NCBI GenBank assembly: GCA_965230225.1
Contig: CBDDKM010000002.1
Span: forward strand, 620,001-684,000
DNA: 64,000 bases
Source: CALSMU01 sp965230225
GTDB lineage: Bacteria; Bacteroidota; Bacteroidia; Flavobacteriales_D; Parvicellaceae
Direction: 5' to 3'
The notes below the pieces were generated by a model. That model was given only the letters and a program-made list of their open reading frames with translations, did no database searches and was not told the DNA's origin. Below are positions 34,635-42,703 of this stretch, one piece after another. Numbering within the stretch: position 1 is the stretch's first letter; each line of letters begins with the position of its first letter. A program made the translations under genes and the position numbers.

Positions 34635-35468
34635 TTAATTATTTAAACTGTATTCTCCTTTTTTATATTCCCCCAACAAACTGAATGTCGAAGCTTTCTT
34701 AATTACTTTGTTTATTGCATATTGATAGTTTTCATAATCCCCCCATTCAATATCAATATGAAAATGATATTCGTAAGGCATTCCGATAATCGGAACACTT
34801 TGAATTTTGGTAAGATTAATCTGATTTTCCTTAAAAATGTGAAGGATATCTGCTAAACTTCCCACCTCATGCCCTAATTGTAAACTCAGAGAAGCCTTGT
34901 TATTTACTGGTTCTTCAATTGCTTCTCTTCCAAGTACCAGAAACCTGGTAAAGTTTTGTTTATTGGTCTCTATCCCCTTCTCTTTGATCTCCAAATCATA
35001 AATCTCTGCACATCTTTCGGCTGCTATAATTCCACGATTAAGATCTTTAGAATCTGCCAGGTTTTTAGCACTTTCTGCCGTATCGTTTGACTCTCTCATT
35101 ACTGCATTTTGAATTCTTTCGTAAACAAACTCTTTACATTGTTGAAGTGCAATAGGATGAGATTCTACCACCTGAATATCTTCCATGTTAACTCCTGGAA
35201 TGGTCATCAAATTCATTTTAATGTTCAGATATACTTCTCCAATAATTCTAAAACGATACTCCCTTAATAAGGCATAATTTGGCAATAAACTACCGGCAAT
35301 GGTATTCTCTATAGCCATTACAGCATAATCCACATTTTGATGATAAAGCTCATCGCAAAGAGATTTAAAGGTAAAGCACTCCACTACTTCGATTTCCGCG
35401 TCAAAAAACTTCTTAGCTGCCACCTCGTGAAAAGCTCCTCTAATTCCTTGTATTGCTATTTTCTTCAT
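34635..35468 (-). CDS. pheA: Prephenate dehydratase with ACT domain
   Basis: 277 residues without a chorismate mutase part. The catalytic domain shows IQGIRGAFHEVAAKKFF, AIENTIAGSLLPNYALL and the catalytic TRF motif in NKQNFTRFLVLGR. A C-terminal ACT domain (LGHEVGSLADILHIFKENQINLTKIQSVPIIG) should sense phenylalanine. The ACT motif usually written ESRP reads QSVP here, lacking the Arg; this may be normal for the clade or may alter feedback. First structural gene after the aromatic attenuator, 31 bases downstream of its terminator hairpin. Confidence 0.92.
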   Translation of the reverse strand: MKKIAIQGIRGAFHEVAAKKFFDAEIEVVECFTFKSLCDELYHQNVDYAVMAIENTIAGSLLPNYALLREYRFRIIGEVYLNIKMNLMTIPGVNMEDIQVVESHPIALQQCKEFVYERIQNAVMRESNDTAESAKNLADSKDLNRGIIAAERCAEIYDLEIKEKGIETNKQNFTRFLVLGREAIEEPVNNKASLSLQLGHEVGSLADILHIFKENQINLTKIQSVPIIGMPYEYHFHIDIEWGDYENYQYAINKVIKKASTFSLLGEYKKGEYSLNN

Positions 35469-35499
35469 CGTTTTTAAATTATTTTGTTCAGTTTAAACC

Positions 35500-35532
35500 A
35501 AAAAAAAGCCCTTCTGAATATTCAGAAGGGCT
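35500..35532 (-). terminator. Attenuator terminator in the aromatic operon leader
   Basis: On the minus strand, perfect 13-base arms: AGCCCTTCTGAAT at 35532-35520 and ATTCAGAAGGGCT at 35519-35507, followed by eight T. It lies between the aromatic-rich leader ORF and pheA. Its 5' arm (AGCCCTTC) can instead pair with an upstream copy of GAAGGGCT at 35574-35567, which overlaps the end of the leader ORF, so the terminator and an antiterminator are mutually exclusive. Confidence 0.88.
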
Positions 35533-35564
35533 AATTAGTATCCTATATTTTAGTGTACACACAT

Positions 35565-35624
35565 TCAGCCCTTCCTCAGAGAGAAAAAATAAAACCAAAA
35601 ATATGTGTTCACTGTTCTGTTCAT
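35565..35624 (-). CDS. Aromatic amino acid operon leader peptide (attenuator)
   Basis: A 19-codon ORF encoding MNRTVNTYFWFYFFSLRKG. Residues 8-14 are seven consecutive aromatic residues (Tyr, Phe, Trp, Phe, Tyr, Phe, Phe). It sits just downstream of a promoter-like box and 32 bases before the terminator hairpin. A ribosome held at the aromatic codons leaves the later GAAGGGCT free to pair with AGCCCTTC and so prevents the terminator; a ribosome reaching the stop codon covers it and lets the terminator form. This is the logic of classical pheL/trpL attenuators, read here directly from the sequence, but not tested. Confidence 0.85.
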   Translation of the reverse strand: MNRTVNTYFWFYFFSLRKG

Positions 35625-35639
35625 TTTGCTAGTGTTGGA

Positions 35640-35671
35640 CAAAGGTTATTTTATTTTTTTTATAAATCCAA
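35640..35671 (-). promoter_or_regulatory. Probable promoter of the aromatic leader/operon
   Basis: On the minus strand TTG at 35671-35669 and TAACCTTTG at 35648-35640, about 20 bases apart. The -7 box matches TAnnTTTG except for one extra base. The leader ATG (35624) lies 16 bases after the box, giving a short 5' end. Confidence 0.55.
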
Positions 35672-35682
35672 ATTATTATTAC

Positions 35683-35718
35683 AAAAAAAGAGGTGGATTT
35701 TGCCCCACCTCTTTTTTT
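35683..35718. terminator. Bidirectional terminator/insulator between leader and Lrp gene
   Basis: Arms AAAAAAAGAGGTGG and CCACCTCTTTTTTT around an 8-base loop. The strong A/T runs allow termination in both directions and would separate the divergent aromatic operon and Lrp gene. I found no leader peptide for the Lrp side. Confidence 0.7.
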
Positions 35719-35721
35719 AAG

Positions 35722-35754
35722 ACTACTACCTCTTACTTTTTCTAACTACTACCT
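35722..35754. repeat. Two direct repeats ACTACTACCT 23 bp apart before the Lrp gene
   Basis: ACTACTACCT at 35722-35731 and 35745-35754; each continues into a near-identical C/TTAC. The 130-base AT-rich region from here to the start codon otherwise shows no clear feature. They may be binding sites for the Lrp-type regulator, by position only. Confidence 0.4.
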
Positions 35755-35883
35755 TACGAAAAAGATTTATACATCCTTAAATGTAAATATTGTTACGCAT
35801 ATAATGATATTTTGGTAATGTTTTTTAAAAATTTTTATATTTTTATAAATAAATCCATATTTCAATTATTAATATTTCAAAAT

Positions 35884-36357
35884 ATGTATCAAAAAAAGGA
35901 TGTACATTACGAAATTGATGATTTAGATAAACAAATCATATCCATCTTAATGAAGGATGCTAAGGTGCCTTACACCGAAATTGCTAAACGATTAATTGTT
36001 TCTGCGGGTACCATTCACGTTAGAATTAAAAAACTAGAGCAATTAGGCATTGTAAAGAATTCGGTACTAATTGTAGATCCACATAAGTTAGGATACGATC
36101 TATCTGCATTCCTGGGAATACATTTGAAAACCGGAGCTATTTATCAGGCAGTAATTGAAGATTTAAAATTAGTTCCTGAAGTGGTAGAGGCTTATTATAC
36201 TACGGGTGTGTACTCCATTTTTGTAAAAATATACTGTCTAAATACACAGCACTTATTTGATGTATTGAACCATAAAATACAATCCATCAAAGGGATTCAA
36301 AGAACAGAAACCTTAATTTGTCTGGAAGAAAGTATCAAGCGTCAAATCGTTATCTAG
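35884..36357 (+). CDS. Lrp/AsnC-family transcriptional regulator
   Basis: I start at the ATG at 35884 (MYQKKDVHYEIDDLDKQI). An in-frame ATG at 35818 adds a Phe/Ile-rich, very AT-rich segment that is more likely promoter DNA. About 157 residues: an N-terminal winged HTH (LDKQIISILMKDAKVPYTEIAKRLIVSAGTIHVRIKKLEQLGIV) and a C-terminal ligand-binding RAM/ACT-like domain (AFLGIHLKTGAIYQAVIEDLKLVPEVVEAYYTTGVYS). It probably senses an amino acid and regulates metabolism. Divergent from the aromatic operon, which is the obvious target candidate. Its end overlaps a convergent gene by 8 bases. Confidence 0.88.
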   Translation: MYQKKDVHYEIDDLDKQIISILMKDAKVPYTEIAKRLIVSAGTIHVRIKKLEQLGIVKNSVLIVDPHKLGYDLSAFLGIHLKTGAIYQAVIEDLKLVPEVVEAYYTTGVYSIFVKIYCLNTQHLFDVLNHKIQSIKGIQRTETLICLEESIKRQIVI

Positions 36358-37309
36358 ACGATTCTACTGTGGGGGTTTTAATCAAATTATTCTCCCACTT
36401 TTTTATCATAAACCTTTTAAATACCAGATTAGTAGATAATTCATTTCCAGGTATATATTCTCCTCCTTTATACTCTTTATTGATGTGACTGGTTAATATT
36501 TTTGCCGTACCTCTAACTGCATATTTTCTACCGTCACTCAACATCATTAACTTGCGTTTATTAGGCTCAATTCCCTTAATACAATCCACATCGTACAAGA
36601 AAGAAACCTCAGCAATGGTATCTCTATCCACATCCGTTAACTCAATGGATTCTATAACATGATTGGCAAATGTAAAATCGGTACATAGCTTTACATAATC
36701 AGTAAGTTTTCTTACCAATTCGTATTTACCATCTACCATTCTATAATGATAAAAATATAGGTGTACAGTTTCTTGTGCTACAGTATCGGCATCCAAAACC
36801 ACTTCATTATAGCTACATCTATCGGTTCTGATAAAGAAGTTTTCTCCGGTCTTATCTTCCCAGGTAAATGCATCCACTACTTCTCCCCATAAATCTAATT
36901 GGTCCTTAACAGGAAACGGATCGAACGGATGCAACTGAAAAATACTATTAGGGCTAGAATCGTAGGTTAAATTACCCGATGCTACTTTGTGCTTTTTTAC
37001 TTCGATATACCAATTAAAGTCCACCAAAGAATCCAGGTTAATATCTCCTCTTACCAGGTTAAAACTATCCGGAAACATCACTCTACCCCAATGATCATCT
37101 TCCACATCTATTTCGGACTCGAAAGTGGCCTTTTGATTGTGCATTACAAACCTGGCTTCGTACCCACCTAACTCTCCCCACTGATCACAAACAGAAAATT
37201 CGTAATCGGGAGTAATGGAGTATTTCCAGGTTTGGGTAGCTCCTTGAATGCTTAAAATAAAAAAGCCAATAGTTAACAGAAAACCATTGGCTTTAGAATA
37301 TAGTTTCAT
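36350..37309 (-). CDS. Secreted protein of unknown function, 319 aa
   Basis: A signal peptide (NGFLLTIGFFILSIQGATQ) is followed by a Tyr/Trp/Asp-rich mature part (WKYSITPDYEFSVCDQWGELGGYEARFVMHNQ) with two cysteines near DRCSYNEV and VKLCTDF. No family recognised; I infer a periplasmic or surface location. It is the last gene of the MORN-kinase-regulator operon, 6 bases downstream of the response regulator, so its role may be tied to that signalling system. Confidence 0.7.
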   Translation of the reverse strand: MKLYSKANGFLLTIGFFILSIQGATQTWKYSITPDYEFSVCDQWGELGGYEARFVMHNQKATFESEIDVEDDHWGRVMFPDSFNLVRGDINLDSLVDFNWYIEVKKHKVASGNLTYDSSPNSIFQLHPFDPFPVKDQLDLWGEVVDAFTWEDKTGENFFIRTDRCSYNEVVLDADTVAQETVHLYFYHYRMVDGKYELVRKLTDYVKLCTDFTFANHVIESIELTDVDRDTIAEVSFLYDVDCIKGIEPNKRKLMMLSDGRKYAVRGTAKILTSHINKEYKGGEYIPGNELSTNLVFKRFMIKKWENNLIKTPTVESSR

Positions 37310-37315
37310 GATAAC

Positions 37316-38068
37316 TTAGATCAAATTAATTCTTTTTACCAGGTCATCCTTATAAGATCCTCCAATAGGAATGATCTTCTTGTTTTCTTCCAAAATAAGG
37401 TTTGGTTGTTCAATTTGAGCAATTTTATCCAACCTAACAATGAAGGAACGATGCACCCTAAGAAAATCATCAGAAGGCATTTTTCTTTCGATGTCTTTCA
37501 TGGTAGAGTGGATAGTATATCTGCTATTTAAGGTATTAATTACAACATAATCCTTAAGGGCCTCGATAAAGTAAATATCCTTGGTGTTTAGCTTAATTAA
37601 TCTTGATTTGCTCTTTACGAAAATAAAGTCTTTGGTTTCTTTATTTTCTACAATGTTGTAAAGCATATCTCTTTCCTTCAACACCTCTAATTCTTTACCG
37701 TGCTTGTACAACGCCATTTCGATAGAAGTATGCAAATCGATCTCCTTAAATGGCTTAATGATATAAGCATAAGGTTCGGTTACTTTAGCTTTGGCTAATG
37801 TATTTTCATCAGCATAGGCAGTAAGGAAAATAATCGGAATATTGTATTCTTCTTTAATACGGGCAGAAGCCTGAATTCCATTGATATCTCCTTTCAACAT
37901 AATGTCCATCAGAATGATATCAGGATTTACTGATCCAGCTAACTCAATTGCCTTTTCACCGGTGGCTGCAGCTCCAACTACATTATACCCCAATTTTTTA
38001 AGGCTATATTGAATATCTTTGGATACAATACTTTCATCCTCTACTACGAGAACATTAATTTTACCCAT
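37316..38068 (-). CDS. LytTR-family response regulator
   Basis: 250 residues. The receiver domain has VLVVEDESIVSKDI, the phosphoacceptor Asp55 in IILMDIML, TAYAD and the conserved Lys in YIIKPF. A linker helix leads to a LytTR DNA-binding domain (KSRLIKLNTKDIYFIEALKDYVVINTLNSRYTIHSTMKDIERKMPSDDFLRVHRSFIVRLDKI). It is probably phosphorylated by the kinase encoded 24 bases upstream and then binds direct repeats before target genes. Confidence 0.93.
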   Translation of the reverse strand: MGKINVLVVEDESIVSKDIQYSLKKLGYNVVGAAATGEKAIELAGSVNPDIILMDIMLKGDINGIQASARIKEEYNIPIIFLTAYADENTLAKAKVTEPYAYIIKPFKEIDLHTSIEMALYKHGKELEVLKERDMLYNIVENKETKDFIFVKSKSRLIKLNTKDIYFIEALKDYVVINTLNSRYTIHSTMKDIERKMPSDDFLRVHRSFIVRLDKIAQIEQPNLILEENKKIIPIGGSYKDDLVKRINLI

Positions 38069-38092
38069 AAAAGATGTTTTTTTGTCGATTAA

Positions 38093-40291
38093 TTAAATAA
38101 GCTTTGTAAAGTTAAACAAAAATTTAGTTCCATTATCATTTATAACTTCAATATCTCCGTCCAACTGGTCGATTAACGTGTACACCAGCTGTAATCCCAA
38201 GGTATCTGTCTCCTCCACATTGAAGTTTTCCGGTAGCCCAATTCCATTATCTGCCACTGTAAAATGAAGTTTATTTTCCACTTCTTTTAGCTTAACAGTA
38301 ATCATTCCTTCCTTTCCTTTTGGGAAGGCATATTTTATAGAATTTGAAACCAATTCGTTAATAATTAACCCACATGGAATGGCTTGATCCAAGCTTAAAG
38401 CATGTTGTCCCAGGTCTAATTCTGTATTCACGTTATCGTGATCCAACATATAAGATTGAACCAGGTTTCTAACTAAATTTTCGATGTATTCTGAGAAATT
38501 CAGAGAAGAGAAATCCCTAGCTCTATACAAGCTTTCGTGAATAAAACTCATAGATTTTATCCTGTTCTGGCTCTCTCTCAATATGTTCAATGTCTTTTTA
38601 TCTTTTACATAAGAGGATTGCAGGTTTAGTATACTTGAAATTACCTGCAAATTGTTTTTTACCCTGTGATGCACCTCTTTTAACAGCACTTCCTTCTCCT
38701 GCAAAGAAGTAAGCAATTTGTTTTCTGCTTTTTTCTTTTCCGTTACGTCTCGAATAATATCTCTGGATCCTTCAAACTTTCCATCATTGTAGAAAGCTTT
38801 ACTGGAAAGTTCTACGGTTTTTCTGTTTTCCTTACCGGTTATTACTTCCAACTCTACTCCCTTTACAACACCTTTTTGAATGAGCTCCCTTGCTCTCTTT
38901 TTAGCGTAAACCAGGCTTTCTTCAGCAATAAAATTATAGAGGTTATAAGTAACTCCCATACCGTGTTTAACCTCCAATAAACTTTCGGCTGCCTCGTTCA
39001 TCTCCAGTAAATTATTTTTAGAATCTACAATGATAATAGCATCGGTAAGGTTTTCGAAAAGTTCCCTATACCTCTTCTCACTGTTAATGATCTCCAGTTC
39101 AGCTTTTTTTATTTCGGATATATCTCTGGAAACCCCCATGTATCCTAATAATTCACCATCAGGATTTTTAATTGGCGACGCTGATAAATACGAAGTAAAT
39201 AATTCACCGGACTTCTTTCTATTGGATATTTCACCTATGAAAAAACCTTCTTCCTCAATCTGCTTTTTTACTCGGTAATACTCATCTTCATCTCCGTAAA
39301 GTTGAATCGGAGATAAACCAATAAACTCTTCTTGGGAGTACTCAAAAATAAAGCAAGCCGATGGGCTTACATTTGTAATTACATCTGCAGCATTGGAAGC
39401 AATTATCATGTCCAGTGAACTGTTAATTACACTGTCGTTAAACTCTTCTTGTTTTTGTAATTTATGCTGAGTTTTCTTGTGTTCCAGAATTTCTTTTTCC
39501 AACTCCACATTGGCTTCTTCCGCCAATTTCATTCGGATATTTTGTCGAGCAAAATTCTTGTGTATTTCCAGATTGGTTAAGATGGATATTGAAGCCTTTT
39601 TACCTTCAAAAGTATCACCCACAGTTTGGATGGAAAACGAGATGGATTCCCCATCTTTACTATTAAATTTTACGTGTTCAATCTCCGGTTCTTCACCCCT
39701 TTCAAAACTCTCCACATGGTTTTGCACCATTTTCTGATAATTCTCATCTGCCAGATCGCAAATGAATTTACCAATCACCTCTTTTTCCTTAAGCTGTAGG
39801 ATATTCAGAAAGTATGGATTGACGTAAGAAATTTTACCATTGTAGTGAATTACAATACCATTTGGAAGTTGATTAATAACGGATCTAAAATTTCTTTCCG
39901 CTTCGTTAATTTCCTCAATTTTACTGTCCTTTTTATCTACTTTTCTGGAAGTAACTAACAGGTATTCACCAACCTCATCAGAAATGATGGTGATGCTAAT
40001 TTCCCCGATAAATTTATTTCCCTTAAGGCTTTTGGTTTCTACTGTTAACACGCAGTTTCCTTTGTGCTCAATCTCTGCAAATATAGCAGTAAGCTCAACA
40101 GCTGTTAACTGACTTAATTTACTGGTTTTAAACTCAGTAAATGGTCTTCCTAGTACATTTTGAGGGTCACCTACTTCGTACAAATCTATGGTAGCCTGAT
40201 TGGCCTTAACTATTACAAAATCGCTTTTTCTAATTAAAAAAACAGCATCTGCATATCTCCCATAAAATGTATCAAAGTTCTTTTCTATCAT
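38093..40291 (-). CDS. Multi-PAS sensor histidine kinase (HisKA_2/HWE-like)
   Basis: 732 residues with no membrane helix, so a cytoplasmic sensor. Repeated PAS domains are visible, for example FDTFYGRYADAVFLIRKSDF, GIVIHYNGKISYVNPYFLNILQ, DMIASNAADVITNVSPSA and YRELFENLTDAIIIVDSKNN. The dimerisation motif is EVHHRVKNNLQVISSILNLQSSYV (phospho-His in HHRVKNN, about residue 540), and the ATPase has NELVSNSIKYAFPKGKEG and GIGLP. It should autophosphorylate and pass phosphate to the LytTR response regulator. It overlaps the upstream MORN gene by 4 bases. Confidence 0.92.
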   Translation of the reverse strand: MIEKNFDTFYGRYADAVFLIRKSDFVIVKANQATIDLYEVGDPQNVLGRPFTEFKTSKLSQLTAVELTAIFAEIEHKGNCVLTVETKSLKGNKFIGEISITIISDEVGEYLLVTSRKVDKKDSKIEEINEAERNFRSVINQLPNGIVIHYNGKISYVNPYFLNILQLKEKEVIGKFICDLADENYQKMVQNHVESFERGEEPEIEHVKFNSKDGESISFSIQTVGDTFEGKKASISILTNLEIHKNFARQNIRMKLAEEANVELEKEILEHKKTQHKLQKQEEFNDSVINSSLDMIIASNAADVITNVSPSACFIFEYSQEEFIGLSPIQLYGDEDEYYRVKKQIEEEGFFIGEISNRKKSGELFTSYLSASPIKNPDGELLGYMGVSRDISEIKKAELEIINSEKRYRELFENLTDAIIIVDSKNNLLEMNEAAESLLEVKHGMGVTYNLYNFIAEESLVYAKKRARELIQKGVVKGVELEVITGKENRKTVELSSKAFYNDGKFEGSRDIIRDVTEKKKAENKLLTSLQEKEVLLKEVHHRVKNNLQVISSILNLQSSYVKDKKTLNILRESQNRIKSMSFIHESLYRARDFSSLNFSEYIENLVRNLVQSYMLDHDNVNTELDLGQHALSLDQAIPCGLIINELVSNSIKYAFPKGKEGMITVKLKEVENKLHFTVADNGIGLPENFNVEETDTLGLQLVYTLIDQLDGDIEVINDNGTKFLFNFTKLI

Positions 40292-41883
40292 GGTATTTCC
40301 AGGGCAGGCTTAATCTTATTACCGTCCAATTTATACTCTACACCACGTCTGTAATAAATGGTTAATACAACTTTTCCTTCTTCATCAAACTTTCTCCACT
40401 CTCCTTCTTTTTCACCATTTTCATACTTCCCATCCCACTTTTTTCTTCCACTAGGGTAGTAAAATTTATGTTTACCGATTGGCAAACCGTTTAAATATTC
40501 ACCTACAAAGTTAATTTTTCCATTATCATATTTAAATGTCCACACTCCATGTTTTCCACCATCACGGTATTCTCCTTCTTCAGTGTGATCATTTACATGA
40601 TAATACCATTTCCCTTCTCGGATTCCATCAATAAATTCTCCGTGGGTAAGAATATTACCTAAAGTATCGTATTCAATCGACTCTCCATCTTCTTTTCCTA
40701 ACCTAAACGTTTCTTCACGATGAAGTTGCTTATTTTCATACCACCATTTCCAGTATCCGCTGGCCAGACCATTTTTATAACTTCCCTTTTGTTGAATCAC
40801 TCCATTTTTATGGTAAAAGGTCCATTCCTTCACTTTCTTTCCATTCTGGAATTCACCTTCTGCTTTCAACTCTCCGGAATTATAAAAGTACTTCCATTTT
40901 CCCTGCTCCATACCAGCTGTATCCAGCAATCCTTCAGCCAGTTTAACACCATCCTTGTACTTATAAGAATTAAGCAATTTTCCATCTTCGCTATATTCTC
41001 TGAAGATACCTTGCTTCATGTCTTTGGCATATCCACCAACCAATACAGATCCATCCGGTCTTACTTCTTTTTGTAATTCAAAAAACTCAACCTCCTCAGC
41101 ATTCTCATTTACTTTTCCTTCCTCATACATCTCGATGGTTTTCAACCCACCTTTTGCAGTATACTCTCTTACAATTCCATCAATTACTCCATGTTTGTAA
41201 ACACCTTCCCACTTTACTTTTCCGTTATCGTGAAATTCTTTCCACCAACCGTCTTTTTTTCCATTATCATCCATTCGGTTGATTTCCTCAATGCTTCGCA
41301 TAAATCCACCTGTATACTCAATAATGGAAATGATTCTTCCATCTTTGGCATATTCATAAGCCATTCCGTTTTCCTTATCCTGGTGAAAAGGAACTAGTTT
41401 TTTCAGCTCGCCGGTTTCATGAAAATATTTTCCTTCTCCGGAGCGAACATTGTCTGCAAAGTTGATTTCCGAAACAAGCTCACCTTTGGCATTGTATTTT
41501 TTTGAAATTCCGTGCTTCTTGTTTTCCCGGTACTGAATTTCATTTTTCAGAACTCCTTCTTCCGTGTAAAATTTCCAGATGCTGTCCAATTGAAAATCTT
41601 TTCGACTTCCTTCTGATTTCAAATTCCCATTCTCGTAGTAGGTCTTCCAATAACCAATTGGTTTCCCATCTTTCATTTCACCCTCACTGCTCTTGTTTCC
41701 ATTTTCGAAGTAAAAAACATTGTACCCATTTGGATCTACCTTTCCTCCAGGTTGAGCAAAAATTTTCGAAAATTCAGGAAAACAGAAATGAACAATAAAT
41801 AATAGAAAAAATAAAAATGATTTAAATCTAAAATTTCTATTACTATTAATTGCTTGTTGATATTGTGAATATAATTTGTTCAA
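40288..41883 (-). CDS. MORN-repeat secreted protein (YwqK-like repeats)
   Basis: 531 residues with a signal peptide-like segment (SFLFFLLFIVHFCFPEFSKIFAQ). The mature part is a long array of about fifteen 20-25-residue MORN/YwqK repeats (YYENGNLKSEGSRK, FYTEEGVLKNEIQYREN, YFHETGELKKLVPFHQDKENG, and so on). These stack into a beta-sheet ribbon; similar proteins are often annotated as YwqK antitoxin, but no toxin is adjacent. It may act as an extracytoplasmic sensor or scaffold for the downstream histidine kinase, with which it is coupled by a 4-base overlap. First gene of a four-gene operon. Confidence 0.85.
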   Translation of the reverse strand: MNKLYSQYQQAINSNRNFRFKSFLFFLLFIVHFCFPEFSKIFAQPGGKVDPNGYNVFYFENGNKSSEGEMKDGKPIGYWKTYYENGNLKSEGSRKDFQLDSIWKFYTEEGVLKNEIQYRENKKHGISKKYNAKGELVSEINFADNVRSGEGKYFHETGELKKLVPFHQDKENGMAYEYAKDGRIISIIEYTGGFMRSIEEINRMDDNGKKDGWWKEFHDNGKVKWEGVYKHGVIDGIVREYTAKGGLKTIEMYEEGKVNENAEEVEFFELQKEVRPDGSVLVGGYAKDMKQGIFREYSEDGKLLNSYKYKDGVKLAEGLLDTAGMEQGKWKYFYNSGELKAEGEFQNGKKVKEWTFYHKNGVIQQKGSYKNGLASGYWKWWYENKQLHREETFRLGKEDGESIEYDTLGNILTHGEFIDGIREGKWYYHVNDHTEEGEYRDGGKHGVWTFKYDNGKINFVGEYLNGLPIGKHKFYYPSGRKKWDGKYENGEKEGEWRKFDEEGKVVLTIYYRRGVEYKLDGNKIKPALEIP

Positions 41884-42266
41884 TTTTCTTGTATTTATAG
41901 TTTATCAGATATTAATAACATTTAATTAACAGTTTTTAGTATCCGAAAACACTGATTATAAAAGTATAAAATACTTTATTAACAATTTTATTTTTCCCGT
42001 TGTTATCCTTACAAACGAATAACTTTTTTAGGAAACGGTATTATTTAAATATTAATTATCTGTTAATTAATCCTGTTTAAAAAAGTCAAAATTAATTTGC
42101 AGGATAAATATCTATGTTTGTATATACAGAAACTTATAATATCCTAATAAAGTTTCAGAGTAAAAACTAACAATTAATGTACCGTTAAATAAAATAATTG
42201 TTGATAACCTTGTATTTCATTAATACATAGTAATTTTGCAGCTAACAAACGAATAAATATACACCA
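41884..42266. other. AT-rich intergenic region between divergent MORN and rpiB genes
   Basis: 383 bases without a convincing gene; a small minus-strand frame here has no features. The region contains several AT-rich stretches and two TAnnTTTG matches on the plus strand (42113-42120 and 42231-42238). The second is the likely rpiB promoter. Confidence 0.6.
42210..42238 (+). promoter_or_regulatory. Probable rpiB promoter (TTG-N18-TAATTTTG)
   Basis: TTG at 42210-42212 and TAATTTTG at 42231-42238, 18 bases apart, a good Bacteroidota promoter. Transcription should start about 42244, 23 bases before the rpiB ATG. Confidence 0.65.
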
Positions 42267-42698
42267 ATGAATATAGCTATAGGATGCGATCATGCAGGAT
42301 TTGAATTGAAGGGGAAAATTATAGAATTTCTTACTAGTAAAGGACATGAAGTAAAAGACTTTGGATGCCATTCTAATGAGAGTATTGATTACCCGGATTA
42401 TGCACATCCGGTGTGTGAAAGCATTGAAGGAGGAAATAGCGAAATGGGTGTATTAATTTGTGGAAGTGGTAATGGAATTAGTATGGCTGCAAATAAGCAT
42501 CAAAACATTAGAGCTGCTCTTAGCTGGACACCTGAAATTGCTGAGTTAGGTAGATTGCACAATGATGCTAACATTGTTTCCTTACCAGCAAGATTCATTT
42601 CTGAAGAAACAGCATTAGAAATTGTTAACGTATTTTTTAGCACAGATTTTGAAGGTGGCAGACACCAAAGAAGAGTTGAAAAAATAGCTTGTTGCTAA
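42267..42698 (+). CDS. rpiB: Ribose-5-phosphate isomerase B
   Basis: 143 residues with the RpiB signature: IAIGCDHAGFELKGKI, the catalytic-cysteine region GVLICGSGNGISMAANK, and HNDANIVSLPARFIS. The family interconverts ribose 5-phosphate and ribulose 5-phosphate in the pentose phosphate pathway. The next gene, an M28 peptidase, starts 5 bases after the stop; the two are probably co-transcribed. Confidence 0.93.
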   Translation: MNIAIGCDHAGFELKGKIIEFLTSKGHEVKDFGCHSNESIDYPDYAHPVCESIEGGNSEMGVLICGSGNGISMAANKHQNIRAALSWTPEIAELGRLHNDANIVSLPARFISEETALEIVNVFFSTDFEGGRHQRRVEKIACC

Positions 42699-42703
42699 TC
42701 ATT

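Noticed and set aside
35683..35718. Hairpin considered as an attenuator for the Lrp gene
   Set aside because: No leader ORF with a codon bias lies on the plus strand before it; a shared insulator for divergent genes explains it better.
35818..35883. Phe/Ile-rich N-terminal extension of the Lrp gene, considered as a second aromatic leader peptide
   Set aside because: It is in frame with the Lrp gene and not closed by a stop, and the Phe/Ile/Asn codons follow from extreme AT richness; no terminator follows it.
40288..41883. YwqK-type toxin-antitoxin system
   Set aside because: The name comes from repeat similarity only; no toxin gene is adjacent, and the protein has a signal peptide and a kinase operon context.
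42113..42120. TATGTTTG box as a promoter for rpiB
   Set aside because: No TTG at the right distance and 147 bases from the gene; the box at 42231 with TTG 18 bases upstream fits better.
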